A stretch of 22,261 nt of DNA from JANYJJ01 sp038241115 (GCA_038241115.1 JBBRGA010000046.1:1-22261); one strand, 5' to 3'; shown: positions 6,584-14,084, counted from the first letter of the stretch. Made by a program: numbers and translations. The notes: generated by a model from the letters alone, not told the origin.

Positions 6584-8934
6584 GACGGCTCCTTCTCCGC
6601 GGGCCCCGCCAACAGCGCAGCCGCAGCCGCCTTTTCGCGCGCAAACAGCGATTCCATTTGCGGCTTGGCGGCCAAATATTGCTTCGGCCATTCGACAGGT
6701 TTGTAGCCAATCTTGGCCGCCTCCATCAGCGTCCACGCCGGGTTGGCCAAGTGTGGCCGCGCGATGGCGCACAAATCGGCGCGGCCCGCGGCGATGATGC
6801 TGTTGACGTGGTCGGCTTCCGAGATGGCACCGACCGCGATGGTGGCGATGCCCGCCTCATTGCGAATGCGGTCAGAAAACGGCGTTTGGAACATGCGGCC
6901 GAACACCGGTTTTTCTTGCTTGCTGACCTGACCCGACGAGCAGTCGATCAAGTCGGCCCCAGCATTCTTGAAATGGCGAGCGACCTCCACCGCGTCGCTC
7001 GGCGTGATCCCGCCTTCGACCCAATCGTGGGCCGATATGCGCACCGACATCGGCAGTTGTTCAGGCCATGCGGCACGCACTGCTGCAAACACCTCCAGCG
7101 GAAAGCGCATGCGGTTTTCCAGACAGCCGCCGTATTCGTCGCCGCGCTGGTTGGTGAGCGGCGAAATGAAGGACGACAGCAAATAGCCATGTGCGCAGTG
7201 CAACTCGAGCCAGTCCACGCCGGCCTGCGCAGCCCATGTTGTGGTGCGCACAAAGTCAGCCACGACCGCATCCATGTCCGCGCGGGTCATGGCGCCAGAG
7301 ATTTGGCTCACACCAATAAGGTACTGCTGTTTCGACGCCGACATCAACGGCCAGTTGCCCTCGAGCAGCGGCTTGTCGATGCCTTCCCACGCCAAGCGGG
7401 TGGATGCTTTGGCACCGGCATGGCCAATTTGCATGCCGAATTTGGCGCTGCTGTGGGCGTGTATCCAATCGGCGATGCGGGCCCATGCGTCCCGCTGCGT
7501 TTCGTTGTACAGGCCGGGGCAACCGGGCGTGATGCGGCCGTCGGCGCTGACGCAGGTCATCTCGGCAAACACCAAGCCCGCACCGCCCATGGCGCGTGCG
7601 CCCAAGTGAACCAAGTGGTAGTCACCGGCGATGCCGTCCACCGCGCTGTACTGCGCCATCGGCGACACCACCACGCGGTTTTTCAGCGTCACGCTGCGCA
7701 CCGCGAACGGCGTGAACATGGGAGGCGGCGGTGTTTGATCGGCCGCCACCGTCAAGCCAGACTGCTCGGCAAACCAGCGCTCAAAACCTTCCAGCCAGAC
7801 GCGGTCACGCAAGCGCAGGTTCTCGTGCGAAATGCGCTGCGAGCGCGTGAGCATCGAATACATGAACTGCTCGGGCGGCAATGAATCGGCGTAGCGGTCA
7901 CCGACCGCTTCAAACCATTCCATCGCGTTCCATGCCGCGTTTTGCAAGCGCAGCACGTCCACCTTGCGCAAGGCCTGGTACTGCGCCAGCACCGGCGCGA
8001 TCTGCTGCGAAGTGTCGCCGTGCTGTTGGAACTGCCGCGTCAATTCAATAGCGTCTTCTATGGCCAGCTTGGTGCCCGAGCCGATGGCGAAGTGAGCGGT
8101 GTGCACCGCATCACCCATCATCACCACATGGCTGCGGCCGTTGAAAAACGACCACTCCTCGCATTTCACACGCTGAAAATTCAGCCACGGCGAGCCGCGC
8201 AAATGGCGTGCGTTGCTGAGCAGCGCGTGGCCGTGCAGATGGTCTTTGAACAAGTGTTCGCAAAACGCCACCGACTCGTCCACATTCAAATCAGCCAAGC
8301 CGTGGGCTTGAAAAACATGCTCGGGAGTTTCAACAATGAATGTGGTGGTTTTGTCGTCAAACTGGTAAACATGGGCCTGAAACCAGCCGTGCTCGGTTTT
8401 CACAAAAGTGAAGTTGAAGGCGTCGTACAAGCGCGTGGTGCCCAACCAAATAAAGCGGTTCGGGCGCGTCACCACATCGGGCTTCAAAACGGCCGCGTGG
8501 CGCGTGCGAATTTTGGAATTGACACCGTCGCAGGCGACGATCAAATCGGCGTCGGGGAAGTCGGCGTCAGAGTCGGCTTCGCATTCAAACTTCAACACCA
8601 CGCCCAATTCTTCGCAGCGCGCTTGCAAAATGTTCAGCAGCTTTTTGCGGCCTATGCCCACAAAACCGTGGCCGCCGCTGCGGATGTAGCGGCCTTTGAA
8701 TTCAAGTTCAATATCGTCCCAGTGGTTGAACGACTTTTCAATGTCGGCCGCCGTGGCGGCGTCCCATTGGCGCATGTTGGCCAAGGTGGCGTCAGAAAAC
8801 ACCACGCCCCAGCCAAAGGTGTCGTAGGGCTTGTTGCGCTCGACCACCGTGATGTCGTGGGCGGGGTTGCCCTTTTTCATCAGCAGCGAAAAGTACAAAC
8901 CCGCAGGCCCTCCGCCTATGCACACGATTTTCAT
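6580..8934 (-). CDS. 2-aminobenzoyl-CoA monooxygenase/reductase (salicylyl-CoA 5-hydroxylase family)
   Basis: Two-domain flavoenzyme of 784 residues. The N-terminal aromatic-hydroxylase part has the FAD dinucleotide motif GGGPAG at 7-12, the ACDGVNSKIR region at 134-143 and MGDAVH at 273-278. From about residue 406 an Old Yellow Enzyme-type barrel follows, with FTPFAVRSVTLKNRVVVSPM, QIGHAGAK (502-509) and ELHCAHGYLLSSFISPLTNQ (577-596). This fusion and length match the Azoarcus evansii enzyme, which hydroxylates 2-aminobenzoyl-CoA at C5 with O2 and NADH and then reduces the ring to a non-aromatic oxo-cyclohexene CoA ester. Close relatives are also annotated as salicylyl-CoA 5-hydroxylase, so the ring substituent is uncertain. 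It is the first gene of the cluster, and the MarR gene overlaps its stop. The ATG has only a weak ribosome binding site. Confidence 0.9.
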   Translation of the reverse strand: MKIVCIGGGPAGLYFSLLMKKGNPAHDITVVERNKPYDTFGWGVVFSDATLANMRQWDAATAADIEKSFNHWDDIELEFKGRYIRSGGHGFVGIGRKKLLNILQARCEELGVVLKFECEADSDADFPDADLIVACDGVNSKIRTRHAAVLKPDVVTRPNRFIWLGTTRLYDAFNFTFVKTEHGWFQAHVYQFDDKTTTFIVETPEHVFQAHGLADLNVDESVAFCEHLFKDHLHGHALLSNARHLRGSPWLNFQRVKCEEWSFFNGRSHVVMMGDAVHTAHFAIGSGTKLAIEDAIELTRQFQQHGDTSQQIAPVLAQYQALRKVDVLRLQNAAWNAMEWFEAVGDRYADSLPPEQFMYSMLTRSQRISHENLRLRDRVWLEGFERWFAEQSGLTVAADQTPPPPMFTPFAVRSVTLKNRVVVSPMAQYSAVDGIAGDYHLVHLGARAMGGAGLVFAEMTCVSADGRITPGCPGLYNETQRDAWARIADWIHAHSSAKFGMQIGHAGAKASTRLAWEGIDKPLLEGNWPLMSASKQQYLIGVSQISGAMTRADMDAVVADFVRTTTWAAQAGVDWLELHCAHGYLLSSFISPLTNQRGDEYGGCLENRMRFPLEVFAAVRAAWPEQLPMSVRISAHDWVEGGITPSDAVEVARHFKNAGADLIDCSSGQVSKQEKPVFGRMFQTPFSDRIRNEAGIATIAVGAISEADHVNSIIAAGRADLCAIARPHLANPAWTLMEAAKIGYKPVEWPKQYLAAKPQMESLFAREKAAAAALLAGPAEKEPS

Positions 8935-8956
8935 TTTGCTGACGCCCGATCAAAGT

Positions 8957-8973
8957 CAAATCACGTAGATTTG
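8957..8973. promoter_or_regulatory. Candidate MarR operator near the transcription start
   Basis: Perfect inverted repeat CAAATC-ACGTA-GATTTG (6-bp arms, 5-base spacer). It lies just downstream of the proposed -10, over the predicted transcription start of the catabolic operon. Size and symmetry fit a MarR dimer site. Assignment to this MarR is inference. Confidence 0.45.
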
Positions 8974-8979
8974 CACTTT

Positions 8980-9008
8980 ACTTTAGGGGTCGATAGTTCA
9001 GTTGTCAA
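8980..9008 (-). promoter_or_regulatory. Sigma70-type promoter of the aromatic-CoA operon
   Basis: On the minus strand a perfect -35 TTGACA (9008-9003) is followed after 17 bases by TAAAGT (8985-8980, 4 of 6 consensus positions). It lies 46 bases upstream of the monooxygenase ATG and is the best promoter match in the window. It probably drives the whole minus-strand catabolic cluster. Confidence 0.7.
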
Positions 9009-9019
9009 TTAAATTTGAC
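9004..9019. promoter_or_regulatory. Candidate MarR operator over the -35 box
   Basis: Perfect inverted repeat GTCAA-TTAAAT-TTGAC (5-bp arms, 6-base A+T spacer). It shares bases with the -35 hexamer, so a bound repressor would block RNA polymerase. Its centre is about 46 bases from that of the palindrome at 8957-8973. Confidence 0.5.
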
Positions 9020-9050
9020 GAAAGAGATGCATTTGGTTTTCTGCTTAGCT

Positions 9051-9428
9051 TCAATGCTTGGGCGGCCCCTTGAACGCGCACCCTAATTTTTCGGCTGCTG
9101 CTTGCAGGCGTTTGTCTCTCGTCCACAGCTTTGCTCCCTCAGTCAAAGCGACGGAAGCCAACAGGTGAGCATCGACGTAGCCAATGCCCTTGCCGTGCAG
9201 CGTGTGACGTTCAATAAAGCCCAACACCTCGAGAGCTTCGGCCACCACTGCGATTGGCAGGTCTGTAAGCAACTCAAGAATGCTCACGCGGTCTTTCAAG
9301 CTACCGCAAGCGATTTCGCCCATGACAAAAGAGTGCATCACTACTTTTTGCTGTTCCAGCAGGTGAGCCAACTGAGGGTCGCCAGTGCGCAGATGGTCGA
9401 CCCACACCGAGGTGTCAACCAGTATCAA
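9051..9428 (-). CDS. vapC: VapC-type PIN-domain ribonuclease toxin
   Basis: PIN-domain endoribonuclease of 125 residues. The acidic metal-binding residues are all present: Asp5 in ILVDTSVWVD, Glu38 in MGEIACG, Asp86 in GYVDAHLL and Asp105 in WTRDKRL. VapC toxins cut specific RNAs (tRNA or rRNA) when not bound by VapB; the target here is unknown. The start is TTG at 9428, overlapping the vapB stop as TTGA, with AAGGCGG 6 bases upstream. This low-efficiency start fits the usual excess of antitoxin over toxin. The gene ends 116 bases upstream of the catabolic operon ATG, so read-through into that operon is possible, although the operon has its own promoter. Confidence 0.92.
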   Translation of the reverse strand: MILVDTSVWVDHLRTGDPQLAHLLEQQKVVMHSFVMGEIACGSLKDRVSILELLTDLPIAVVAEALEVLGFIERHTLHGKGIGYVDAHLLASVALTEGAKLWTRDKRLQAAAEKLGCAFKGPPKH

Positions 9429-9625
9429 GTTGAGCCGCCTTTTCGCCTGCGAGGTGCTGCCTCGAGCTGTGGCTGACTGCCGCCCAATCTCGCTAAGCGC
9501 TTGGCGCTCTCGCGTTGAACAAATGCCCTCAAGCCTTCGTCGATTAACGTGGATCGATCCATGGGGCCCGCCAATTTGATGGCCTTCGCAAGCAAAGCTT
9601 CATCGATGTTTACCGTTGTCCGCAT
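9425..9625 (-). CDS. vapB: VapB-type ribbon-helix-helix antitoxin
   Basis: Small antitoxin of 66 residues. It begins MRTTVNIDEALLAKAIKLAG, a ribbon-helix-helix DNA-binding pattern, followed by a charged C-terminal tail that would wrap the toxin. The ATG at 9625 is preferred: the family usually starts this way and GGTGA lies just upstream. An in-frame ATG at 9640 would add five residues but has no ribosome binding site. It overlaps vapC by 4 bases, the standard antitoxin-first order. VapB usually represses its own promoter, helped by VapC. Confidence 0.88.
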   Translation of the reverse strand: MRTTVNIDEALLAKAIKLAGPMDRSTLIDEGLRAFVQRESAKRLARLGGSQPQLEAAPRRRKGGST

Positions 9626-9648
9626 CGTTTCACCAGTCATCTGAAAGA

Positions 9649-9670
9649 ATCAAATATAGCTTCAATTGAT
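9649..9670. promoter_or_regulatory. Possible vapBC operator/promoter region
   Basis: ATCAA and TTGAT arms lie 12 bases apart, and the right one is part of an 8-bp palindrome TCAATTGA (9662-9669). A minus-strand TATATT (9658-9653) could be a -10 box, but no good -35 is visible. The site is 24-45 bases upstream of the vapB start, where autoregulation would act. Confidence 0.3.
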
Positions 9671-9735
9671 ACTTATTTTGATGACCAGCAAGTGACGGAA
9701 GTTTTTCCGGAATCGGCAGACAGGAGCTGCTGCGA

Positions 9736-9757
9736 GCACCAAAATATGTATAGGTGC
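9736..9757. promoter_or_regulatory. Inverted repeat upstream of the P450 gene
   Basis: GCACC and GGTGC arms flank a 12-base A+T-rich centre (AAAATATGTATA) in the 207-bp gap between the divergent vapB and P450 genes. A short CGGAA-GTTT-TTCCG hairpin lies at 9696-9709. The centre could hold a -10-like TATGTA, but no -35 is evident. It is a possible operator for the P450 gene. Confidence 0.25.
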
Positions 9758-9832
9758 AAATATTTTTTACCGCGGCTGCCTAAGGTGCCACCGCTTCTCG
9801 GCAAGCTGTCAATCCGAAATTAGGAACCGCCC

Positions 9833-11320
9833 TTGGAAGCCCCAACCATAGAAATGCCCACACCCACGACAACCCCCACCCTGCGCAACCCGAAAGACCT
9901 GCCCGGCCCGCGTGGCCTGCCGATCGTGGGCAACTTGCTGCAAATTGACACCGAGCGCATGCACTTGCAGTTGGAGGCTTGGGCCGAGGAATTTGGGCCG
10001 TTCTACAAACTTCAACTCGGGTCGCGTTTGATTGTGGTGGTGGGTGATCATCAGGCCACCGCAGCGGCACTCCGAGACCGCCCCGACGGCTTTCGGCGCA
10101 CCTCGCGCATGGAAGAGATCGGCACCGAGATGGGCATGAAGGCAGGCGTGTTCGGGGCCAATGGCGACACCTGGAAGCGCCAGCGGCGCATGGTGATGGC
10201 GGGCTTCGCTCCGGCGCACGTCAAGCGTTATCACCCGGCCTTGGTGGGCGTGGCGCAGCGCCTGGGCATGCGCTGGGATCGTGCCGCGCAGACTGGCAGC
10301 CACATCGATCTGCAGGCCGACTTGATGCGTTACACCGTGGACGCGATTGCGGGCCTGGCATTTGGTGCCGAGGTGAACACCTTGGGTTCAGACGCTGACG
10401 TGATCCAGCAGCATCTCGACAAGATGTTCCCGGCTTTGTTCACCCGCATGATGTCGCCGCTGCCCACATGGCGCTGGGTGCGCACCGCCAAAGTGCGCGC
10501 TTTGGAGCGCAGCGTGGCGGCGGTGAATGAAGCGGTCAACGGATTCGTGCGACAAGCCCGATCACGCATGCTCGCCGACCCTTGCCTGCGCACCCAACCG
10601 CAAAATTTGTTGGAGGCCATGCTGGCAGCGGCTGACGAAGAAGGCAGCGGCATAGACGACGAGCAAGTGGCGGGCAACGTATTCACCATGTTGTTGGCTG
10701 GCGAGGACACCACCGCCAACACCTTGGCGTGGATGATTGATCTGCTGTGGCGCAACCCGGCCGCCCTGGTGCGCGCTACCGAAGAAGTGCGGCGCGTGAT
10801 CGCGCGCTCAACGTCCGCTGGAGCTGCAGCCACAGAGTTCGAAGCCAGCATGGAGCAACTGGCCAAGCTCGACTTCGTTGAGGCCTGCATCAACGAGACC
10901 ATGCGCTTGAAACCCGTGGCACCCATTATCGGTTTGCAGGCCCTGCGCGACACGCTGGTGGGCAACGTGCGAGTGCCAAAAGACATGGTCATCATCAATG
11001 TCATGCGCCGCGACAGTGTGAGCGAGGCGCACCTTCCGCGCGCTGCCAATTTCGAGCCGCAGCGCTGGCTGGACGAAGGCGTATCCACGCCCGGAGCCAC
11101 CAGCCCCAAGCGCACTTCGATGCCCTTCGGCGCGGGCCCGCGCATTTGCCCGGGTCGCTACATGGCGATGCTGGAGATGAAGCTGGCCATCGCCATGCTG
11201 CTGAGCCGCTTTGAAATCCAAAGCGTGAGCACGGTAGACGGGAAACCGGCGCGTGAAAAACTGAGCCTCGCCATGGCACCGGTCGGTTTGCGCATGCGCT
11301 TGAAGCCACGCGTCTCTTGA
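9833..11320 (+). CDS. Cytochrome P450 monooxygenase
   Basis: Heme-thiolate monooxygenase of 495 residues, longer than usual bacterial soluble P450s (about 400-420) and nearer in layout to E-class (CYP4/CYP102-like) enzymes. Visible are the proline-rich PGPRGLPIVGN (24-34), WKRQRR (helix C, 114-119), the oxygen-activating AGEDTT (289-294), ETMR as ExxR (355-358) and the heme loop FGAGPRICPG with ligand Cys439. There is no N-terminal membrane anchor and no fused reductase, so it needs separate redox partners, none of which is encoded nearby as a ferredoxin. The start is TTG at 9833 with AGGA about 8 bases upstream; an ATG at 9854 (488 aa) is the alternative. The substrate is unknown. The flavoprotein gene 66 bases downstream is probably co-transcribed. 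Confidence 0.93.
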   Translation: MEAPTIEMPTPTTTPTLRNPKDLPGPRGLPIVGNLLQIDTERMHLQLEAWAEEFGPFYKLQLGSRLIVVVGDHQATAAALRDRPDGFRRTSRMEEIGTEMGMKAGVFGANGDTWKRQRRMVMAGFAPAHVKRYHPALVGVAQRLGMRWDRAAQTGSHIDLQADLMRYTVDAIAGLAFGAEVNTLGSDADVIQQHLDKMFPALFTRMMSPLPTWRWVRTAKVRALERSVAAVNEAVNGFVRQARSRMLADPCLRTQPQNLLEAMLAAADEEGSGIDDEQVAGNVFTMLLAGEDTTANTLAWMIDLLWRNPAALVRATEEVRRVIARSTSAGAAATEFEASMEQLAKLDFVEACINETMRLKPVAPIIGLQALRDTLVGNVRVPKDMVIINVMRRDSVSEAHLPRAANFEPQRWLDEGVSTPGATSPKRTSMPFGAGPRICPGRYMAMLEMKLAIAMLLSRFEIQSVSTVDGKPAREKLSLAMAPVGLRMRLKPRVS

Positions 11321-11386
11321 AAGTGCCGCATCGATTGCGCACGACCTGATTCAAACTTTCACAGCTTTTTGTCACCCCGAGATTCC

Positions 11387-12847
11387 ATGCAGCACATCAC
11401 TACCGACTACCTCATCATCGGCGCGGGCGCGTCTGGCATGGCGTTCGCCGACACCTTGCTCGCCGAGACCGATGCGCACATCGCAATAGTCGACCGTCAC
11501 GCCAAACCGGGCGGTCACTGGAACGACGCTTACTCATTCGTCACGCTGCACCAGCCGTCGTCGTTTTACGGCGTCAATTCCACCGAACTGAGTTCGCGCA
11601 GCAAAGACACACACGGCGTGAACAAGGGGCTGTACTCGCTCGCATCGGGCGCAGAAGTGAGCAGCTATTACGAGCGTGTGATGAACCAAACGCTGCTGCC
11701 CAGCGGCCGCGTCAGCTACCACCCGCTGTGCGACTACATCGGTAACGATTTGGGCGACGGATGTTTTGTGTCCATCTTGTCGGGCGCCGAAACGCGGGTC
11801 ACCGTGCGCAAGAAAACCGTGGACTCCACCTACTTCGGCCCCACCGTGCCCTCCACCCACACGCCCAAATTCAAGGTTGCGGCCGACGCTTGGCTGGTGT
11901 CGCCCAACGCCTTGGCGCAGTTGTGGCAAGCGCCACGCGATGCGAATCGCGAGCGTCCACAACACTTCACCATCATTGGCGCAGGCAAGACCGCCATGGA
12001 CGTGGGCGTGTGGCTGCTGAATGCGGGCGCTGCGCCCGAGAACATCAGTTGGGTCATGCCGCGCGATTCGTGGTTGGTGAACCGCCTGCACACCCAACCC
12101 GGTCTTGATTTTTTTGACGAGGCCATTGGCGGCCAAGCCGACCAAATGGAAGCGATGGCGCAAGCCACTTCCATCGATGATTTGTTTGCACGCTTGGAAG
12201 CGTGCGAAGCGATGTTGCGCATCGACCCCGCTCAGGTGCCCACCATGTTTCACTACGCGACCATCTCGAAAGCCGAGGTCGAAAGCCTGCGTCGCATCAC
12301 CCACGTCATTCGCAAGGGCCGCGTGCAAGCCCTTGAAGCCAACGCCTTGGTGATGGACCAGGGCCGCGTGGATTTGCCACCACACACACTGTGCATCGAC
12401 TGCACCGCCTCGGCCGTGGAAAAGCGCCCCGCAGCGTCGCAACCGGTGTTTGAAGGCAGCAAAATTTTGCTGCAACTGGTGCGTATCCCCATGCCCAGTT
12501 TCAGCGCCGCGCTCGTCGCTTACGTTGAAGCGCACTACGGGAATGACGTCGGCGATGAAGGTCCGGCAGGAGATGCCAAGAAAAACGCGCTCTGCGGCGC
12601 CGTGCCATTCCCCGACAGCTTGGCCGGCTACGTGGCGTCCACCTTCGGAAACATGCGCAACCAATTTGTCTGGTCGCAGGACAAAACCCTGCGAGCCTGG
12701 ACACGTGAAAGTCGCCTGGACGGCTTCGGCAAGGTCGTGGCCGCCGTGCCGCGCGACGATGTTGCCAAGCAAGCCGTGTTGGAGCGACTCAAAACCAACG
12801 CCAAGGCCGCGATGGGCAATATGCCCAAATTGATGGCCGGTGCCTGA
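11387..12847 (+). CDS. FAD/NAD(P)-binding flavoprotein, FMO-like
   Basis: Two-dinucleotide-site flavoprotein of 486 residues. The N-terminal FAD site is YLIIGAGASGMAFAD (GAGASG at 12-17), followed by GGHW (42-45), like the GGxW of flavin-containing monooxygenases. A second Rossmann motif, FTIIGAGKTAMDVG (about 194-207), has the GxGxxA form often linked with NADP. The Baeyer-Villiger signature FxGxxxHxxxW was not seen. It may oxidise a substrate itself or act in series with the P450 just upstream. A role as the P450 electron donor is possible but unproven. The ATG at 11387 follows GAG at 7 bases; a TTG at 11369 would add six residues without a ribosome binding site. No clear terminator follows. 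Confidence 0.8.
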   Translation: MQHITTDYLIIGAGASGMAFADTLLAETDAHIAIVDRHAKPGGHWNDAYSFVTLHQPSSFYGVNSTELSSRSKDTHGVNKGLYSLASGAEVSSYYERVMNQTLLPSGRVSYHPLCDYIGNDLGDGCFVSILSGAETRVTVRKKTVDSTYFGPTVPSTHTPKFKVAADAWLVSPNALAQLWQAPRDANRERPQHFTIIGAGKTAMDVGVWLLNAGAAPENISWVMPRDSWLVNRLHTQPGLDFFDEAIGGQADQMEAMAQATSIDDLFARLEACEAMLRIDPAQVPTMFHYATISKAEVESLRRITHVIRKGRVQALEANALVMDQGRVDLPPHTLCIDCTASAVEKRPAASQPVFEGSKILLQLVRIPMPSFSAALVAYVEAHYGNDVGDEGPAGDAKKNALCGAVPFPDSLAGYVASTFGNMRNQFVWSQDKTLRAWTRESRLDGFGKVVAAVPRDDVAKQAVLERLKTNAKAAMGNMPKLMAGA

Positions 12848-13028
12848 CTTCGGTAGCGTGTGTCAAGTATTCAGATGGCTTGAAACGGGTCGCTGCACGG
12901 GGTCTCAAGACAATCTGTCCGCGAGCGTGCTCCAATTTGTGCTGAGCGTTGAGAATCATTGCGTGTTAATGCTTGAAGCAGCCTGCGCGGAAGTGAACGC
13001 CAACATAGGCTCTCGCTCGAAGCTGATT

Positions 13029-13055
13029 TAAGCACTCTCAACTCGAGAGTGCTAA
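13029..13055. promoter_or_regulatory. CIRCE element (HrcA operator) upstream of rpoH
   Basis: TAAGCACTC, nine bases, then GAGTGCTAA. The consensus is TTAGCACTC-N9-GAGTGCTAA, so only one of 18 conserved positions differs. HrcA repressor bound here would block rpoH until heat stress. The right arm overlaps the proposed promoter. Confidence 0.88.
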
Positions 13056-13058
13056 TAT
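13050..13058 (+). promoter_or_regulatory. Extended -10 promoter of rpoH
   Basis: TGC followed by TAATAT gives an extended -10 (TGn plus a 4-of-6 hexamer at 13053-13058). No good -35 is found at 16-18 bases, which extended -10 promoters can do without. Transcription would start near 13065, leaving a leader of about 20 bases. The overlap with the CIRCE arm is direct. Confidence 0.5.
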
Positions 13059-13083
13059 TGCGGGAACGAAAGCGAGGTGCCCT

Positions 13084-14025
13084 GTGTCAACTGTCCCTAT
13101 GAACGCTTCTTTGAATCTCTCCCCATCTTCAGCCTTGGCCTTGCGCGATCCGTGGGCAATGGTGCCTTCGCTCGGCAACTTGGAGGCCTACATCTCGGCG
13201 GCCAACAGGTTGCCAATGTTGACGGCCGAAGAAGAAGGCCGCTTTGCCCGCCAATTGCGCGACAGCGGAGATGTGAAAGCCGCCGGGCAATTGGTGCTGT
13301 CGCACCTTCGGCTGGTGGTTTCCATTTCTCGCCAGTACCTTGGCTACGGTTTGCCTCACGGCGACCTGATCCAAGAAGGCAATGTGGGCCTGATGAAGGC
13401 GGTCAAACGATTTGATCCCGAGCAGGGCGTGCGCTTGGTGAGCTATGCGATGCATTGGATCAAGGCAGAGATACACGAGTACGTGTTGAAAAACTGCCGC
13501 ATGGTGAAGATGGCCACCACCAAAGCGCAGCGCAAATTGTTTTTCAATTTGCGTTCGATGAAGCAAGGTCTGAAGAGCGATTCCATCGCGATGGACACCC
13601 ACCGCAACACACTCACGCAAGGCGAAGCCGACACCATCGCCAAGCGTTTGAACGTCAAGCGCGAAGAGGTGCTGGAAATGGAAATGCGCCTGTCGGGCGG
13701 CGACGTGGCGATGGAGCCATTGACCGACGACGGGGAGGAAAGCTACGCGCCGATTGCCTATTTGGCCGACGAAGCCAGCGAACCCACGCATGTCCTTGAA
13801 TCCAACCATCGTGATTGGTTGGCCAGTGACGGCATCACTCTGGCGTTGGAGTCACTCGACCCGCGCAGTCGCCGTGTCGTAGAAGAGCGCTGGCTGAGGG
13901 TGAACGACGACAGCACAGGCGGCATGACGCTGCATGAACTGGCGGCTGAGTACAGCGTGAGCGCTGAGCGCATACGCCAGATTGAAGTGGCGGCAATGAA
14001 GAAGATGCGCAAGGCGCTGATTTGA
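13084..14025 (+). CDS. rpoH: RNA polymerase heat-shock sigma factor RpoH (sigma32)
   Basis: Sigma70-family factor of 313 residues that directs RNA polymerase to heat-shock promoters. The diagnostic RpoH box QRKLFFNLR is at 149-157. Region 2 (DLIQEGNVGLMKAVKRFDP, 94-112, and SYAMHWIKAEI, 120-130) and the C-terminal region 4 helix-turn-helix (LHELAAEYSVSAERIRQIE, about 283-301) are intact. The GTG at 13084 is chosen because GAGG lies 6 bases upstream; the ATG at 13099 has no ribosome binding site. Length is slightly above the E. coli protein, with an added N-terminal segment. The CIRCE site just upstream points to HrcA control. Translational thermosensing would be limited by the short leader if the proposed promoter is right. 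Confidence 0.97.
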   Translation: MSTVPMNASLNLSPSSALALRDPWAMVPSLGNLEAYISAANRLPMLTAEEEGRFARQLRDSGDVKAAGQLVLSHLRLVVSISRQYLGYGLPHGDLIQEGNVGLMKAVKRFDPEQGVRLVSYAMHWIKAEIHEYVLKNCRMVKMATTKAQRKLFFNLRSMKQGLKSDSIAMDTHRNTLTQGEADTIAKRLNVKREEVLEMEMRLSGGDVAMEPLTDDGEESYAPIAYLADEASEPTHVLESNHRDWLASDGITLALESLDPRSRRVVEERWLRVNDDSTGGMTLHELAAEYSVSAERIRQIEVAAMKKMRKALI

Positions 14026-14057
14026 CCGGTGTGTTTGACCGACCGGTGACTCGCGAT

Positions 14058-14084
14058 AAAAAACGGCCCTTCGGGGCCGTTTTT
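14058..14084. terminator. Bidirectional rho-independent terminator between rpoH and the Sco gene
   Basis: The stem ACGGCCC / GGGCCGT (14063-14069 and 14074-14080) has the stable TTCG tetraloop, flanked by an A-run on the left and a T-run on the right. It can end transcription of rpoH from the left and of the cox assembly genes from the right. Confidence 0.93.

Noticed and set aside
6584..6772. N-terminal extension of the MarR protein
   Set aside because: It would overlap the monooxygenase/reductase gene by about 190 bases, whereas the GTG at 6583 has a strong ribosome binding site and a normal 4-base overlap.
11534..12772. 412-codon minus-strand frame opposite the flavoprotein gene
   Set aside because: Composition is rich in His, Gly, Arg and Ala with no domain pattern, as expected for an antisense shadow of a high-G+C gene.
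12950..12968. Fur-box-like GAGAATCATT upstream of rpoH
   Set aside because: Only one half resembles the Fur consensus and the rest does not match; the CIRCE site explains control better.
12840..13031. 63-codon plus-strand frame between the flavoprotein and rpoH genes
   Set aside because: It starts at a GTG overlapping the flavoprotein stop, has no ribosome binding site or recognisable pattern, and runs into the CIRCE element. Most likely chance.
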